Below are positions 44,250 to 53,520 of a DNA stretch of 54,798 bases, piece after piece. The notes below the pieces were generated by a model. The model was not told the origin of the DNA, did not search any database, and saw only the letters and a list, made by a program, of their open reading frames with translations. Position numbers and translations under genes: made by a program. Position 1 is the stretch's first letter. Each line of letters starts with the position of its first letter. The stretch lies in assembly GCA_020161845.1 (NCBI GenBank), contig JAIUNK010000031.1, positions 1 through 54,798 on the forward strand. Direction: 5' to 3'. This DNA comes from Actinomycetota bacterium. Its GTDB lineage: Bacteria > Actinomycetota > Actinomycetes > Actinomycetales > Dermatophilaceae.

Positions 44250-44558
44250 GTGTACGCGATCGTTCGCGCCGGCGGCCGCCAGGAGAAGGTGTCCGTCGGT
44301 GACGTCCTCATCGTCGACAAGGTCGACGCCGAGCCCGGCGCCACCGTGGACCTCACCCCCCTGATGCTCGTGGACGGCGATACCGTCACCACCGAGGCGG
44401 CCAAGCTCGCCAAGGTCACGGTGACGGCCGAGATCGTCAAGGCCACCAAGGGCCCGAAGATCACGATCTTGAAATACAAGAACAAGACCGGCTACCGCAA
44501 GCGCCAGGGGCACCGCCAGCCGACCACCCAGATCAAGGTCACGGCGATCAACGCCTGA
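44250..44558 (+). CDS. rplU: 50S ribosomal protein L21
   Basis: A 102-residue protein: [18 protein letters not shown] at the start and [21 protein letters not shown] at the end are typical of L21. Start is GTG 44250 with GAGAGTGGG upstream. A 150-bp gap to rne, containing GGGCG and CGCCC arms (44161-44176), may carry its leader. Starts the conserved rplU-rpmA-obg unit. Confidence 0.96.
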   Translation: MYAIVRAGGRQEKVSVGDVLIVDKVDAEPGATVDLTPLMLVDGDTVTTEAAKLAKVTVTAEIVKATKGPKITILKYKNKTGYRKRQGHRQPTTQIKVTAINA

Positions 44559-44610
44559 GGGCCCGCCGCGCACACCGCCTGATCGACCGACAGCAAAGGC
44601 AGACACGGAC

Positions 44611-44874
44611 ATGGCACACAAGAAGGGTGCTTCCAGCTCGCGCAACGGGCGCGACTCCAACGCCCAATTCCTGGGCGTCAAGCGCTTCGGCGGCCAGGTC
44701 GTCAACGCCGGCGAGATTCTCGTTCGGCAGCGCGGCACGCACTTCCACCCCGGCGAGAACGTGGGCCGTGGCGGCGACGACACGCTGTTCGCGCTCGCTG
44801 CGGGCGCCGTCCAGTTCGGCATGAAGCGCGGCCGCAAGACCGTCAACATCGTTCCGGCCGGGCAGTCGGCCTGA
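44611..44874 (+). CDS. rpmA: 50S ribosomal protein L27
   Basis: An 87-residue protein: [21 protein letters not shown], then [19 protein letters not shown], are the L27 signatures. It has the short N-terminus reaching the peptidyl transferase centre with no cleavable pre-sequence as in Firmicutes. 52 bp after rplU; ATG 44611 follows an AAAGGCAGA sequence. Confidence 0.97.
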   Translation: MAHKKGASSSRNGRDSNAQFLGVKRFGGQVVNAGEILVRQRGTHFHPGENVGRGGDDTLFALAAGAVQFGMKRGRKTVNIVPAGQSA

Positions 44875-44962
44875 CTGCTCGCCGATCACGGCACGAGGGA
44901 TGGGCACAACCGCCCATCCCTCGTTCGTGTTTGCCTACGAGGCGCGAAAGGAGGCCCGTCCG

Positions 44963-46489
44963 ATGGCGGTGAACTTCGTCGACCGGGTGAGCCTGAGCGT
45001 CGCCGCCGGTAGCGGTGGACACGGCTGCGCCTCGGTGCACCGGGAGAAATTCAAGCCGCTGGGGGGTCCCGACGGCGGCAACGGGGGGCACGGCGGCGAC
45101 GTCGTCATCCGGGTGGATCCGCAGGTCACGACCCTGCTCGAATACCATCACAGTCCGCACCGCAGGGCGGCCAACGGGCGTCCCGGCGAGGGGGACGAGC
45201 GCAACGGCGGTCAGGGCGAGCCCCTGGTGCTGCCGGTCCCGGACGGGACCGTGGTCAAGGACCGCGCCGGGCACGTGCTGGCGGACCTGGTCGGTCCGGG
45301 CAGCGAGTACGTCGTAGCCCGCGGCGGCCGGGGCGGGCTGGGCAACAAGGCGCTGGCCAGCCCGCGCCGCAAGGCGCCCGGGTTCGCCCTGCTCGGCGAG
45401 CCGGGCCAGGCGCGCGAGATCGTGCTCGAGCTGAAGACCCTCGCGGACGTGGCCCTGATCGGCTTCCCCAGCGCCGGCAAGTCCTCCCTGGTTTCCGTGC
45501 TGTCCGCGGCGCGCCCCAAGATCGCCGACTACCCGTTCACCACGCTGGTGCCGAACCTCGGCGTGGTCACCGCCGGCTCGCAGCGGTTCACGCTCGCCGA
45601 CGTCCCGGGCCTGATCCCCGGCGCCCACGAGGGCAAGGGCCTCGGCTTGGAGTTCCTGCGCCACGTCGAACGATGCTCCGTGCTGGTGCACGTCGTGGAT
45701 TGCGCCACCCTCGAACCGGGCCGCGATCCGCTGACCGATCTGGACGTCATCGAGCACGAGTTGCGGCAATACGTCCCCGACGCGGCGCTGGGTGGCCGAC
45801 CGCTCGCCGAGCGCACCCGGATCGTCGTGCTCAACAAGGCCGACGTCCCCGAGGCTCTCGAGCTGGCCGAACTCGTGCGGCCCGACCTGGAGGAACGCGG
45901 CCTGGAGGTGCATATCGTTTCCGCGGTCGCACGGACCGGCCTGAAGGAACTCTCCTTCGCGCTGGCCCGGCACGTTGCGCAGGCGCGCGAGGAGCGCGCC
46001 CAGGACGAGTCCGCGGCGGTGCGGCAGCGGGTCGTGGTGCGTCCGTTGGCCGTCGACGACGAGGGCTTCGAGGTGCGGCAGGTGGAGACCGCCGACGGCG
46101 CGGCCTACCGGGTCATCGGGGAGCGGCCGGCCCGCTGGGTGCGCCAGACCGACTTCACCAACGACGAGGCGGTGGGCTATCTCGCCGACCGGCTGGCCCG
46201 GGCGGGCGTCGAGGAGGCGTTGTTCGCGGCGGGCGCCGTGGCCGGGTCGACGGTGCTGATCGGCGCCGAAGAGGACTCGGTGGTCTTCGACTGGGAGCCG
46301 ACGATGGCGGCCGGCGCCGAGTTGCTGGGCCGACGTGGCACGGATCCGCGCCTGGACGAACGGAGCCGGCCGACCCGGGGGGCCAAGCGCGAGGACTACG
46401 ACGTACGCCGTGCCGCCAAGCAGGCCGCTCGCGAGGAGCTGGCGGCCGAGCGAGCAGCGGGGCACTGGGTCGATCCCGGAGGTCAGTGA
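44963..46489 (+). CDS. obg: Obg GTPase (CgtA) with OCT domain
   Basis: A 508-residue GTPase in 50S assembly and stress control. The N-terminal Gly-rich Obg fold has [20 protein letters not shown]; the G domain has [11 protein letters not shown] (P-loop), [16 protein letters not shown] and NKAD; a C-terminal OCT domain follows ([12 protein letters not shown] to DWEPT). A basic tail of about 60 residues ends the protein. ATG 44963 has AAAGGAGG upstream, a near-perfect ribosome site. It is downstream of rplU-rpmA in the usual order. Confidence 0.96.
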   Translation: MAVNFVDRVSLSVAAGSGGHGCASVHREKFKPLGGPDGGNGGHGGDVVIRVDPQVTTLLEYHHSPHRRAANGRPGEGDERNGGQGEPLVLPVPDGTVVKDRAGHVLADLVGPGSEYVVARGGRGGLGNKALASPRRKAPGFALLGEPGQAREIVLELKTLADVALIGFPSAGKSSLVSVLSAARPKIADYPFTTLVPNLGVVTAGSQRFTLADVPGLIPGAHEGKGLGLEFLRHVERCSVLVHVVDCATLEPGRDPLTDLDVIEHELRQYVPDAALGGRPLAERTRIVVLNKADVPEALELAELVRPDLEERGLEVHIVSAVARTGLKELSFALARHVAQAREERAQDESAAVRQRVVVRPLAVDDEGFEVRQVETADGAAYRVIGERPARWVRQTDFTNDEAVGYLADRLARAGVEEALFAAGAVAGSTVLIGAEEDSVVFDWEPTMAAGAELLGRRGTDPRLDERSRPTRGAKREDYDVRRAAKQAAREELAAERAAGHWVDPGGQ

Positions 46490-46576
46490 GCTGACGCCGG
46501 CTCGGATCGGTGTGGCCGGCGGGTGCGCTGTCGTTGACCGTTCACCGAGAAGTCGGTCCATAAGACGCACGTCGGC

Positions 46577-46606
46577 TTGAGCTGCCCCAGGATCGTTGCC
46601 TACGCT
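46577..46606 (+). promoter_or_regulatory. Promoter for the hypothetical gene after obg
   Basis: TTGAGC (46577-46582) and TACGCT (46601-46606) with an 18-nt spacer form a vegetative-type promoter in the obg-proB interval. It argues that coding starts later than the TTG at 46577, which is the -35 hexamer itself. Confidence 0.5.
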
Positions 46607-46660
46607 CACTATCCTCCGGAACGTCGTCAAACCCAGGACGAATTCAGACCGACGCCAGGA

Positions 46661-47032
46661 ATGTCGCCATGCATGTCCGCACTGAGCACCCCTCCGAGAG
46701 GGAGGGCCCCCAACGCCCCGGCCGGTCATCGGACGCCGGGACGACATAATGATCTGGACCATCTGACGCCCGACGATCGGCGGCTCATCAAGGCGGCCAC
46801 CGGTGAGGACATCGGGGTCGGCCAGACGTCGTTGGATCGCCCGTTGTCGGCCTTTGCGATGCAGTTGGCGGTCGACCGGAGCAAGGGGCTGCTGCCCGCG
46901 GACGTGCTGGTGTCCCTGAGCTATCTCTTGCGCACCAGTGAGCGGATCGCCGCGCTGAAGGTGCCCGGCAATCCGTTCACGGGCGCGGTTCTGGATCGTG
47001 CCCTCGATTACGTGGCGGCCCGGCGTCGCTAG
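46661..47032 (+). CDS. Hypothetical protein
   Basis: About 123 residues from ATG 46661 (ATG 46673 also possible). The N-terminal ~35 residues are Pro/Arg-rich and probably disordered; the rest is helical with LTPDDRRLIKAATGEDIGVG, SLDRPLSAFAMQLAVDRSKG and SLSYLLRTSERIAAL, then a basic end DYVAARRR. No known domain recognised. It is upstream of proB and has its own predicted promoter, so need not be part of the obg operon. Confidence 0.55.
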   Translation: MSPCMSALSTPPRGRAPNAPAGHRTPGRHNDLDHLTPDDRRLIKAATGEDIGVGQTSLDRPLSAFAMQLAVDRSKGLLPADVLVSLSYLLRTSERIAALKVPGNPFTGAVLDRALDYVAARRR

Positions 47033-47133
47033 GTCCGCACCCGCGACTCGCCGCGACTCGGCTGCGACTCGCTGCGGCGAACGGTGGCCAGTGCACGGCT
47101 GGGCGCGCCGTTCGTCACCCGCCGTCCGTCGCC

Positions 47134-47139
47134 TATTCT
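47134..47139 (+). promoter_or_regulatory. -10 element (TATTCT) for a leaderless proB transcript
   Basis: TATTCT lies 6 nt before GTG 47146, so transcription should begin at the start codon; no ribosome-binding sequence is present. This supports GTG 47146 as the proB start. Confidence 0.55.
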
Positions 47140-47145
47140 GAGGCA

Positions 47146-48282
47146 GTGACCTCGCAGGAGAACGGGGCGGACGCCGTACGGGCCGCGATCGGCACCGCCC
47201 ATCGCCTCGTCGTCAAGGTCGGGTCCTCGTCGTTGACCAATGCGGACGGGATCCTGGACCGGGGCCGCCTCGGCGACATCGCCGACGCGATTGCTGCCCG
47301 ACGCCTCGCGGGGGCGGAGATCGTCCTGGTGTCCTCGGGGGCCATCGCCGCGGGCATCATCCCGCTGGGCCTGGCGGTTCGGCCGCGAGATCTGGCCACC
47401 CAACAGGCCGCGGCCAGTGTCGGGCAGGGCGCCCTGGTGGCGGCCTACACCGATGCCTTCGGGCGGCACGGGCTCACCGCCGGTCAGGTGCTGCTGACGG
47501 CCGCGGACCTGAACCGCGGCCAACATTATGTCAATGCTCGGCGCGCGTTGGCCCGGCTGCTCCGGTTGGGGGTCGTCCCGGTCGTCAACGAGAACGACGC
47601 CGTGGCCACGGACGAGATCCGGTTCGGCGACAACGACCGGCTCGCCGCCTTGGTCGCCCACCTGGTGCACGCCGATGGCCTGGTCCTGCTCACCGACACC
47701 GATGCCCTGTACGACGGCCCGCCCAGCGAACCCGGATCCCGCCGGCTGCCCTATGTGGGCGCCGAGGGCGACCTCGTCGGGGTGCGGATCGGGGGCAGCG
47801 GCAGCGGCGTCGGCACCGGCGGCATGGTCACCAAGGTGGAGGCGGCCCGGATCGCCACCGGCGCCGGCATTCCCACGCTGCTGGCCGGTGCCGGACACGT
47901 GTCCGCGGCCCTGGCCGGGCAGGACACCGGCACCGTCTTCGCACCGCGGGGCCGGCGGCCCTCCAGCAAACGCCTCTGGCTGGCCCACGCCAGCGAGCCC
48001 GAGGGCCGGTTGATCCTCGACGACGGGGCGGTGCAGGCGGTGCTCGGCGGTCGCGCCTCGCTGCTGCCCGCCGGCATCGTCGCGGTGGAGGGCGAGTTCA
48101 CGGAGGGCGCGCCGGTGGAGCTGATGGGTCGCAACGGGACGCCGATCGCTCGCGGCCTGGTCGCGTACTCCAGCGAGGAACTGCCGCGGCTGCTCGGGCG
48201 GAGCACCCGCTGGCTCGGCGAGGTGCTCGGCCCGCAATATGCTCGCGACGTGGTCAATCGCGACTACCTCGTGCTGGTGTAG
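47146..48282 (+). CDS. proB: Glutamate 5-kinase
   Basis: A 378-residue enzyme that phosphorylates glutamate in proline synthesis. The amino acid kinase domain has HRLVVKVGSSSLTNADG, VSSGAIAAGIIPLG, and the Asn-rich VVNENDAVATDEIRFGDND; GTGGMVTKVEAARIAT follows. The C-terminal PUA domain (about 290-378) is present. Starts at GTG 47146. The next gene in the pathway, proA, is 27 bp downstream but fused to an acetyltransferase. Confidence 0.96.
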   Translation: MTSQENGADAVRAAIGTAHRLVVKVGSSSLTNADGILDRGRLGDIADAIAARRLAGAEIVLVSSGAIAAGIIPLGLAVRPRDLATQQAAASVGQGALVAAYTDAFGRHGLTAGQVLLTAADLNRGQHYVNARRALARLLRLGVVPVVNENDAVATDEIRFGDNDRLAALVAHLVHADGLVLLTDTDALYDGPPSEPGSRRLPYVGAEGDLVGVRIGGSGSGVGTGGMVTKVEAARIATGAGIPTLLAGAGHVSAALAGQDTGTVFAPRGRRPSSKRLWLAHASEPEGRLILDDGAVQAVLGGRASLLPAGIVAVEGEFTEGAPVELMGRNGTPIARGLVAYSSEELPRLLGRSTRWLGEVLGPQYARDVVNRDYLVLV

Positions 48283-48309
48283 CCGCCCGGGGCGGGCTAG
48301 CGTCAAGCT

Positions 48310-50175
48310 ATGCCGTACCAGATCGCGCGCGCGCACATTCGGGACCTGCCTCGGGTCAAGCCGTTTTGGAAGGCGATGATCCAGTCCTACGTCCGGCTCA
48401 GCCCCGCCGACCTGCCGGTCCGCGATCCCGGGGAGGGGTGGGCCCGGCGGCACGACGAATACCACCAGTGGCTCAACGAGGGCGCCGGGATGATCTTCCT
48501 GGCCACGGACACCGAGCAGGACAAGCTCGTCGGCTATGCCGCCGTCAAGTTCACGGCGTCGGGGTCGACCTTCGACATGGGGGAGCGGTTCGGGGAGCTG
48601 GAGTCGCTCGCGGTCAGCGAGGAGGCCCGCGGCGAGGGACTGGGCTCGCAGCTGATCGAGGCCTGCCGCAGGGAGCTGGAGAAGCGCGAGATCACGTTCT
48701 GGTCGCTGGACGTCCTCGCGGTCAACGACGATGCGCAACGGCTCTACGAGCGGTCCGGGTTCGAGCCGTTCATGCTCAAGATGATCCGCCGCACCGACAG
48801 TCCCGCCGGCAGCCTCGCCGACCCGATGACCGGGCCATTGCTGATCACCCGGGAGGACAGCCAGGCCGACCCCATCCAGGGCCCGGCCGCCCCCGCCGCG
48901 GGCGGGGATGCACCGCTGGTCCCCACCGTTGCCGAGGCCGGCTCGGCCGCCCGGCGCGCCGCGCGACGGTTGGCCATCGCGACGACCGCCGACAAGGACC
49001 GGGCCCTGCAGGCCATGGCCGACGCTCTGCAGGCGCACATGGGCGAGATCCTTCAGGCCAACGCGCGGGACGTGGAGCGCGCCCGGGCAGCCGGCACCTC
49101 CGAGAGCACCGTCGACCGGCTGCGGCTGACCGAGGACCGGGTCTGGGCCATCGCCGACGCCGTCCGGCAGGTCGCGACGCTGCCTGATCCGGTCGGGCAG
49201 ATCGTGCGCGGCTCGACCATGCCGAACGGACTGCAGATCAATCAGGTCCGCGTCCCGTTCGGGGTGGTCGGGATGATCTACGAGGCCCGGCCGAATGTCA
49301 CGGTGGACGCGGCCGCGTTGTCGCTCAAGAGCGGCAACGCCGTGATCCTGCGGGGCGGCTCGGCTGCTGCCGACAGCAACCGGGCCCTGGTGGCGGTGCT
49401 GCGCGGGGCGCTGCAGGGGTCCGGGCTGCTGCAGGACGCGGTCAACCTGCTCGACGGCGACCACGCCGAGGCAACCTCGCTGATGCGGGCGCGGGGGCTG
49501 GTCGACGTCATCGTGCCCCGCGGCGGTGCCGAGCTGATCGCCTCGGTCGTGACCAACTCGACGGTGCCTGTCATCGAGACCGGCAGCGGCAATGTGCACG
49601 TCTACGTCGACCAGCACGCGAACCTGGACAAGGCGCTCGACATCGTCATGAACGCCAAGACCCAGCGCCCCAGCGTGTGCAACGCCGCCGAGACGCTGCT
49701 GGTGCACGAGGCCGTGGCGGCCCGCTTCCTGCCGCAGGTGCTGACGGCGCTGCACGGCGCGGGCGTCGTCCTGCACGGCGACGAGGACGCGATGCGCGCC
49801 GCGGACGCCGCCGCCGTCCCGATGACCGAGGCGACGGAGGCGGACTGGGCCACCGAATACCACGGTCTGGAGATGGCCGTGCGGGTCGTGCCCGACATCG
49901 AGGCGGCGATCGAGCACGTCTCCCGCTGGTCCTCGGGCCACACCGAGGCCATCGTCACCGAGAACCGGGCCGCCGCGCGACAGTGGACCGCCGAGGTCGA
50001 CTCGGCGGTGGTGATCGTCAACGCGAGCACCCGATTCACCGATGGCGGGGAGTTCGGCTTCGGCGCCGAGATCGGCATCAGCACCCAGAAGCTGCACGCC
50101 CGCGGGCCGATGGGGCTGCCCGAGCTGACCAGCACCAAGTGGATCGTCGACGGAGACGGTCAGATCCGCCGCTAG
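48310..50175 (+). CDS. proA: GNAT acetyltransferase fused to glutamate-5-semialdehyde dehydrogenase (ProA)
   Basis: A 621-residue single frame. Residues 1-160 are a GNAT domain: [20 protein letters not shown] (98-115) is the acetyl-CoA site and [17 protein letters not shown] (139-155) the C-terminal motif. Residues ~162-204 are a Pro/Ala/Asp-rich linker. Residues ~205-621 are complete Pro[24 protein letters not shown], catalytic Cys457 in [13 protein letters not shown], and [21 protein letters not shown]. The frame has no stop between the parts; the only internal start is ATG 48826 (Met173) with no ribosome site. TAGCGT (48298-48303) lies 6 nt before ATG 48310. GNAT function unknown. See findings. 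Confidence 0.88.
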   Translation: MPYQIARAHIRDLPRVKPFWKAMIQSYVRLSPADLPVRDPGEGWARRHDEYHQWLNEGAGMIFLATDTEQDKLVGYAAVKFTASGSTFDMGERFGELESLAVSEEARGEGLGSQLIEACRRELEKREITFWSLDVLAVNDDAQRLYERSGFEPFMLKMIRRTDSPAGSLADPMTGPLLITREDSQADPIQGPAAPAAGGDAPLVPTVAEAGSAARRAARRLAIATTADKDRALQAMADALQAHMGEILQANARDVERARAAGTSESTVDRLRLTEDRVWAIADAVRQVATLPDPVGQIVRGSTMPNGLQINQVRVPFGVVGMIYEARPNVTVDAAALSLKSGNAVILRGGSAAADSNRALVAVLRGALQGSGLLQDAVNLLDGDHAEATSLMRARGLVDVIVPRGGAELIASVVTNSTVPVIETGSGNVHVYVDQHANLDKALDIVMNAKTQRPSVCNAAETLLVHEAVAARFLPQVLTALHGAGVVLHGDEDAMRAADAAAVPMTEATEADWATEYHGLEMAVRVVPDIEAAIEHVSRWSSGHTEAIVTENRAAARQWTAEVDSAVVIVNASTRFTDGGEFGFGAEIGISTQKLHARGPMGLPELTSTKWIVDGDGQIRR

Positions 50176-50221
50176 GGCGGGTCTGACCGGGCTCGGCGGG
50201 ACTCAGCGGGCTCGGCGGGAC

Positions 50222-51211
50222 TCAGCGGCGATCGGCGGCCCGGTCGGCGTCCAGGGAGTCGTAGGCGACGTAGTACGTCGGGCGCCGCTGCATCATCGTG
50301 TACATCCGCCCGACGTACTCGCCCAGCACGCCCAGGCACAGCAGTTGCACCGCGCCGACCGCCGACACCGCGACCACGGTCGAGGTCCAGCCCGCGACGA
50401 CCGCTCCGAGGGCCCGCGCGACGAGGGCATAGATCAGGACGCCGAGGGCCGCCACCCCACCCAGCAGGCCGCACCAGGTGGCCAGCCGCAGCGGCGCCAT
50501 CGAGTGCCCGGTCAGCGAGTCGAGGGTCAGGCCGATCATGGTGCGCAGCGGGTACTTCGACGTACCGGCCGCTCGCGCCTGCCGCTGATACGGCACCGCC
50601 GCGCTCGGGAAGCCCAGCGTCGGCACGACCAGTCGCAGCACCCGGTGCTGCTCGGGCAGGGCATTGACCGCATCGACCGTCGCACGGCTCATCAACCGGT
50701 AGTCCCCGGCCTGGTCGACCACGTGCCGGCCGGAGACACCGCGCATCACCCGGTAATACGCTCGCGCCGTGGAGCGCTTGAAGGCCGTGTCGGAGCTGCG
50801 ATCGGTCCGTACGCCGTACACCACGTCGACCTCTTCGGTCCGGGCCACCTCCAGCATCCGCGCGATGGCCTCGGGGGGATCCTGCAGGTCGGCGTCGATC
50901 GTCACGACGTACCGGCCGCGGGCGCGCACCAGCCCCGCCGAGATCGCCGCCTGATGCCCCGCATTCGCCCGCAGCCGGACCACCCGCAACGCGGGCCACT
51001 CGCGGCGGAACCGTTGCAGCAGCACCGGCGAGGCGTCGCTGGAGCCGTCGTCGACGGCCAGGACCTCGTACGCCGCGCCGGTCGCCTCCAGCACCGGGCG
51101 CAGCCGGGCGACCAGGAGCGGCAGCACCTCCTCCTCGTTGTAGACCGGCACGACGACGGTCAGCTCGAGCGGGTCCGCCGAGGCGTCGTACGGCGGGTGC
51201 TGGGCGGGCAT
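50222..51211 (-). CDS. Family 2 glycosyltransferase (GtrB/dolichyl-phosphate mannose synthase-like)
   Basis: A 329-residue membrane-attached glycosyltransferase. The GT2 fold has LTVVVPVYNEEEVLPLLV, AVDDGSSDAS and the DxD-type TIDADLQDPPEAI; the C-terminal part has two membrane segments (LGGVAALGVLIYALVARAL and VSAVGAVQLLCLGVLGEYVG). It probably transfers a sugar from a nucleotide donor to polyprenyl phosphate. ATG 51211 is preceded by TAGCCT (51218-51223) at 6 nt, a leaderless pattern. It is convergent to proA with a 46-bp gap of short CGGCGGGACTCAGCGG-like repeats. Confidence 0.87.
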   Translation of the reverse strand: MPAQHPPYDASADPLELTVVVPVYNEEEVLPLLVARLRPVLEATGAAYEVLAVDDGSSDASPVLLQRFRREWPALRVVRLRANAGHQAAISAGLVRARGRYVVTIDADLQDPPEAIARMLEVARTEEVDVVYGVRTDRSSDTAFKRSTARAYYRVMRGVSGRHVVDQAGDYRLMSRATVDAVNALPEQHRVLRLVVPTLGFPSAAVPYQRQARAAGTSKYPLRTMIGLTLDSLTGHSMAPLRLATWCGLLGGVAALGVLIYALVARALGAVVAGWTSTVVAVSAVGAVQLLCLGVLGEYVGRMYTMMQRRPTYYVAYDSLDADRAADRR

Positions 51212-51324
51212 GGACCCAGGCTAGCCGCCGCTCGGCGCACTGGCGGCACCCCTCGTCGGCGCCACCGCATCACGGCGCGACGCGATCGCGACCGGCGTCG
51301 GATCCGACCGGTAGGCTGGCCCGC

Positions 51325-51570
51325 ATGTCGATGACCTCCTTCGCCTTCCTCGCCGCCGAGGAGGGTGGCCACGGCGGTGGCCACACGGTGTGGCAGTTGC
51401 CGATGCCGGCGTGGGCCTACGGCGCCCTCGCCCTGGCCATCTTCTTCATCCTGTTGGGCGTCGTGTGGTCCTTCCGCAACATGGGGCACACCTACATGAC
51501 CCAGCCCGACGTCGTCGACCACGGGCCGGGGGGCCACCCGACCCAGGGCGGCTACGGTTCCGCCCATTGA
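51325..51570 (+). CDS. Small membrane protein upstream of nadD
   Basis: An 81-residue protein: a Gly/His-rich N-terminus ([17 protein letters not shown]), one membrane segment ([21 protein letters not shown]), and a polar, His/Gly-rich tail ending GGYGSAH. A similar small gene often precedes nadD in actinobacteria. TAGGCT (51312-51317) lies 7 nt before ATG 51325. The stop nearly abuts the nadD N-terminal coding region. Function unknown. Confidence 0.75.
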   Translation: MSMTSFAFLAAEEGGHGGGHTVWQLPMPAWAYGALALAIFFILLGVVWSFRNMGHTYMTQPDVVDHGPGGHPTQGGYGSAH

Positions 51571-51592
51571 GGCGCGGGCCCAGCGCCTCGGC

Positions 51593-52213
51593 GTGATGGG
51601 TGGCACGTTCAACCCCATCCATCACGGTCACTTGGTCGCGGCCAGCGAGGTTCAGCACCTGCTCGGACTGGACGAGGTCGTCTTCGTGCCCACGGGTCAG
51701 CCGTGGCAGAAGGACACCTCCATGGTGGCCCCGGCCGAGCATCGCTATCTGATGACGGTCATCGCGACGGCGTCCAACCCACGATTCTCGGTCTCGCGGG
51801 TCGACATCGACCGCGACGGCCCGACGTACACCATCGACACCCTGCGCGACCTGAGCCAGGCCCGGCCCAGCGCCGAACTGTTCTTCATCACCGGCGCCGA
51901 CGCGCTGGCGCAGATCCTGTCCTGGAAGGACGCCGAGGAGCTGTGGAAGCTCGCGCACTTCGTCGGGGTCACCCGACCCGGACATCACCTCACGGATCAG
52001 GGCCTGCCCGGCGAGGGCGTCACGCTCACCGAGATTCCCGCCATGGCGATCAGTTCGACCGACTGCCGGGAGCGCGTCGCCCGCGGTGAGCCGGTGTGGT
52101 ATCTGGTGCCCGATGGCGTGGTGCAATACATCGGCAAGTACCGTCTGTATCGCAACCCCAGCAGGCCCGCACCGACCCAGCCGGGCCTCATCGTGCCGAG
52201 TCCGGCTCTCTGA
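51593..52213 (+). CDS. nadD: Nicotinate-nucleotide adenylyltransferase
   Basis: An adenylyltransferase of NAD synthesis. [18 protein letters not shown] near the start, [26 protein letters not shown] and the C-terminal [21 protein letters not shown] are characteristic. GTG 51593 is the first standard start, but it removes part of the first beta strand: the in-frame upstream residues RAQRLGV look native. No ATG, GTG or TTG lies between the upstream stop (51497) and 51593; ATT at 51566, overlapping the upstream gene's TGA, is the only candidate. So the real start is uncertain. Confidence 0.92.
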   Translation: MMGGTFNPIHHGHLVAASEVQHLLGLDEVVFVPTGQPWQKDTSMVAPAEHRYLMTVIATASNPRFSVSRVDIDRDGPTYTIDTLRDLSQARPSAELFFITGADALAQILSWKDAEELWKLAHFVGVTRPGHHLTDQGLPGEGVTLTEIPAMAISSTDCRERVARGEPVWYLVPDGVVQYIGKYRLYRNPSRPAPTQPGLIVPSPAL

Positions 52214-52235
52214 GCCGCCAGGAGGACCCACGCCC

Positions 52236-52697
52236 GTGCCAGCTCCCGAGCACTCCCGCCAGCTGGCCCAGGTGGCCGCCAGCGCGGCCGAGGACAAACT
52301 CGCGACCGACATCGTCGCCCTCGACGTCAGCGAACATCTCGCCCTGACCGATATCTTCCTGATCGCCTCGGCACCGACCGAGCGGCAGGTCTGGGCCATC
52401 GTCGACTCGATCGAGGAGAAGCTGCACGAGGCGGGAGTCAAGCGCGTCCGCCGGGAGGGGGACCGCGACGCCCGCTGGGTGCTGGTCGACTTCGGCGACC
52501 TCGTGGTGCACGTCCAGCACCAGGAGGAGCGATCGTTCTATCAGCTGGAACGGCTGTGGCGGGACTGCCCGGCGGTGCCGCTGCGGCTCGGGCCGCCAGA
52601 CGCCGGGCCGCCAGACGCCGGGCCGGCCGATGCCGGGCCGGCCGATGCCGGGCCGTCCGACGCTGCGGCCTCGGCCGCCGCCGATCCCGCGCGATGA
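52236..52697 (+). CDS. rsfS: Ribosomal silencing factor RsfS
   Basis: A 153-residue protein. The core, QVAASAAEDKLATDIVALDV, LTDIFLIASAPTERQVWAIV, and VLVDFGDLVVHVQHQEERSFY, is typical of RsfS (YbeB/Iojap). It blocks subunit joining by binding L14. GTG 52236 has AGGAGGA 9-15 nt upstream. A low-complexity tail with GPPDA/GPADA repeats follows the fold. It is downstream of nadD and overlaps the next gene by 4 bp. Confidence 0.94.
   Translation: MPAPEHSRQLAQVAASAAEDKLATDIVALDVSEHLALTDIFLIASAPTERQVWAIVDSIEEKLHEAGVKRVRREGDRDARWVLVDFGDLVVHVQHQEERSFYQLERLWRDCPAVPLRLGPPDAGPPDAGPADAGPADAGPSDAAASAAADPAR
52590..52664 (+). repeat. 15-bp repeats in the rsfS C-terminal tail
   Basis: Five units starting at 52590, 52605, 52620, 52635 and 52650 encode GPPDA, GPPDA, GPADA, GPADA, GPSDA. 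They lie just after the folded RsfS domain and 30 bp before the next start codon. Confidence 0.85.
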
Positions 52698-53350
52698 GTC
52701 CGGCGCCGCGCCGGTTGGTGATCCTGCGGCACGGGGTGACCAGTCACAATGCCGGCGGGATCTGGCAGGGCCATCTCGACACCGAACTGACCGCCGAGGG
52801 GTTGGCCCAGGCCCGGGCGGCCGCGGCGGTGCTGGCCGGCTACGGCTTCGCCCGCGTCCTGGCCAGCGACCTGCGCCGGGCGGCGGTGACCGCGCAGGTG
52901 GTCGCGGACGCGTGCGGGTTGCCGGTGAGCTACGACGCCCGGCTGCGCGAGATCGACGTCGGCGCCTGGCAGGGTCTGGACGCCGCGGGCGTCGAGGCCG
53001 CGTTTCCGGGGGCCCAGGCGCGGCTGGCCGCGGGGGAGGACCTCGCCCGCGGCGGCAGCGGGGAGAGGGTGGCCGACGTGATACGTCGAGCGCGGCCGGC
53101 CGTCGATGAGCTGATCGCCGCGCTGGCCCCCGGCGAGACCGCGCTCGTCGTCACGCACGGGGTGTGCGCCCGAGCGGTGGCGGCCGACCTGGCCGAGATC
53201 GATCAGAAGACGGCGTGGCTGTGCCTGGCCGGGCTCGGCAACTGCGCCTGGGCGGAGTTGACCGAAACGCCGGTCCGGTGGCGCCTGTCGCTGTGGAACG
53301 GACGGGCATCCTCGCTGGCCAGCCCGATGCGGGAGGCGCACGGCTACTGA
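52694..53350 (+). CDS. Histidine phosphatase family protein (phosphoglycerate mutase-like)
   Basis: A 218-residue protein. VILRHGVTSHNAGGIWQGHL carries the catalytic RHG His; LASDLRRAAVTAQVVA and REIDVGAWQGLDAAGVEA follow, and VVTHGVCARA holds the second His. These fit the broad GpmB/CobC-like phosphatases rather than true glycolytic mutase. In the nadD-rsfS-phosphatase arrangement of actinobacteria it is often annotated as glucosyl-3-phosphoglycerate phosphatase or similar. ATG 52694 overlaps the rsfS stop (ATGA). tRNA-Ala follows after 86 bp. Confidence 0.9.
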   Translation: MSPAPRRLVILRHGVTSHNAGGIWQGHLDTELTAEGLAQARAAAAVLAGYGFARVLASDLRRAAVTAQVVADACGLPVSYDARLREIDVGAWQGLDAAGVEAAFPGAQARLAAGEDLARGGSGERVADVIRRARPAVDELIAALAPGETALVVTHGVCARAVAADLAEIDQKTAWLCLAGLGNCAWAELTETPVRWRLSLWNGRASSLASPMREAHGY

Positions 53351-53436
53351 CCGGGCCAGGGCCCGGGAGGATTTGGCTTGCGGGTGCTCGACCGATAAAC
53401 TCGCACAGTCCTCACGCGAGCGATCGCCAAGGATGC

Positions 53437-53513
<77 letters not shown>

Positions 53514-53520
53514 GGTGGCC

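Noticed and set aside
41565-44849. Minus-strand 1094-codon frame opposite rne and rplU
   Set aside because: It is the antisense shadow of rne, rplU and rpmA with low-complexity composition and no start region or neighbours to support it.
46577-46660. Longer N-terminus of the hypothetical protein from TTG 46577
   Set aside because: The TTG is part of a TTGAGC -35 hexamer with a matching TACGCT 18 nt later, so this stretch is more likely promoter than coding.
47029-50097. Minus-strand 1022-codon frame opposite proB and gnat-proA
   Set aside because: It runs antisense to two well-identified genes; residues such as [21 protein letters not shown] are typical mirror patterns.
48826-50175. Separate proA starting at ATG 48826
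   Set aside because: No ribosome site or promoter box precedes it and the frame is open from the GNAT domain; kept only as an alternative in the fusion entry.
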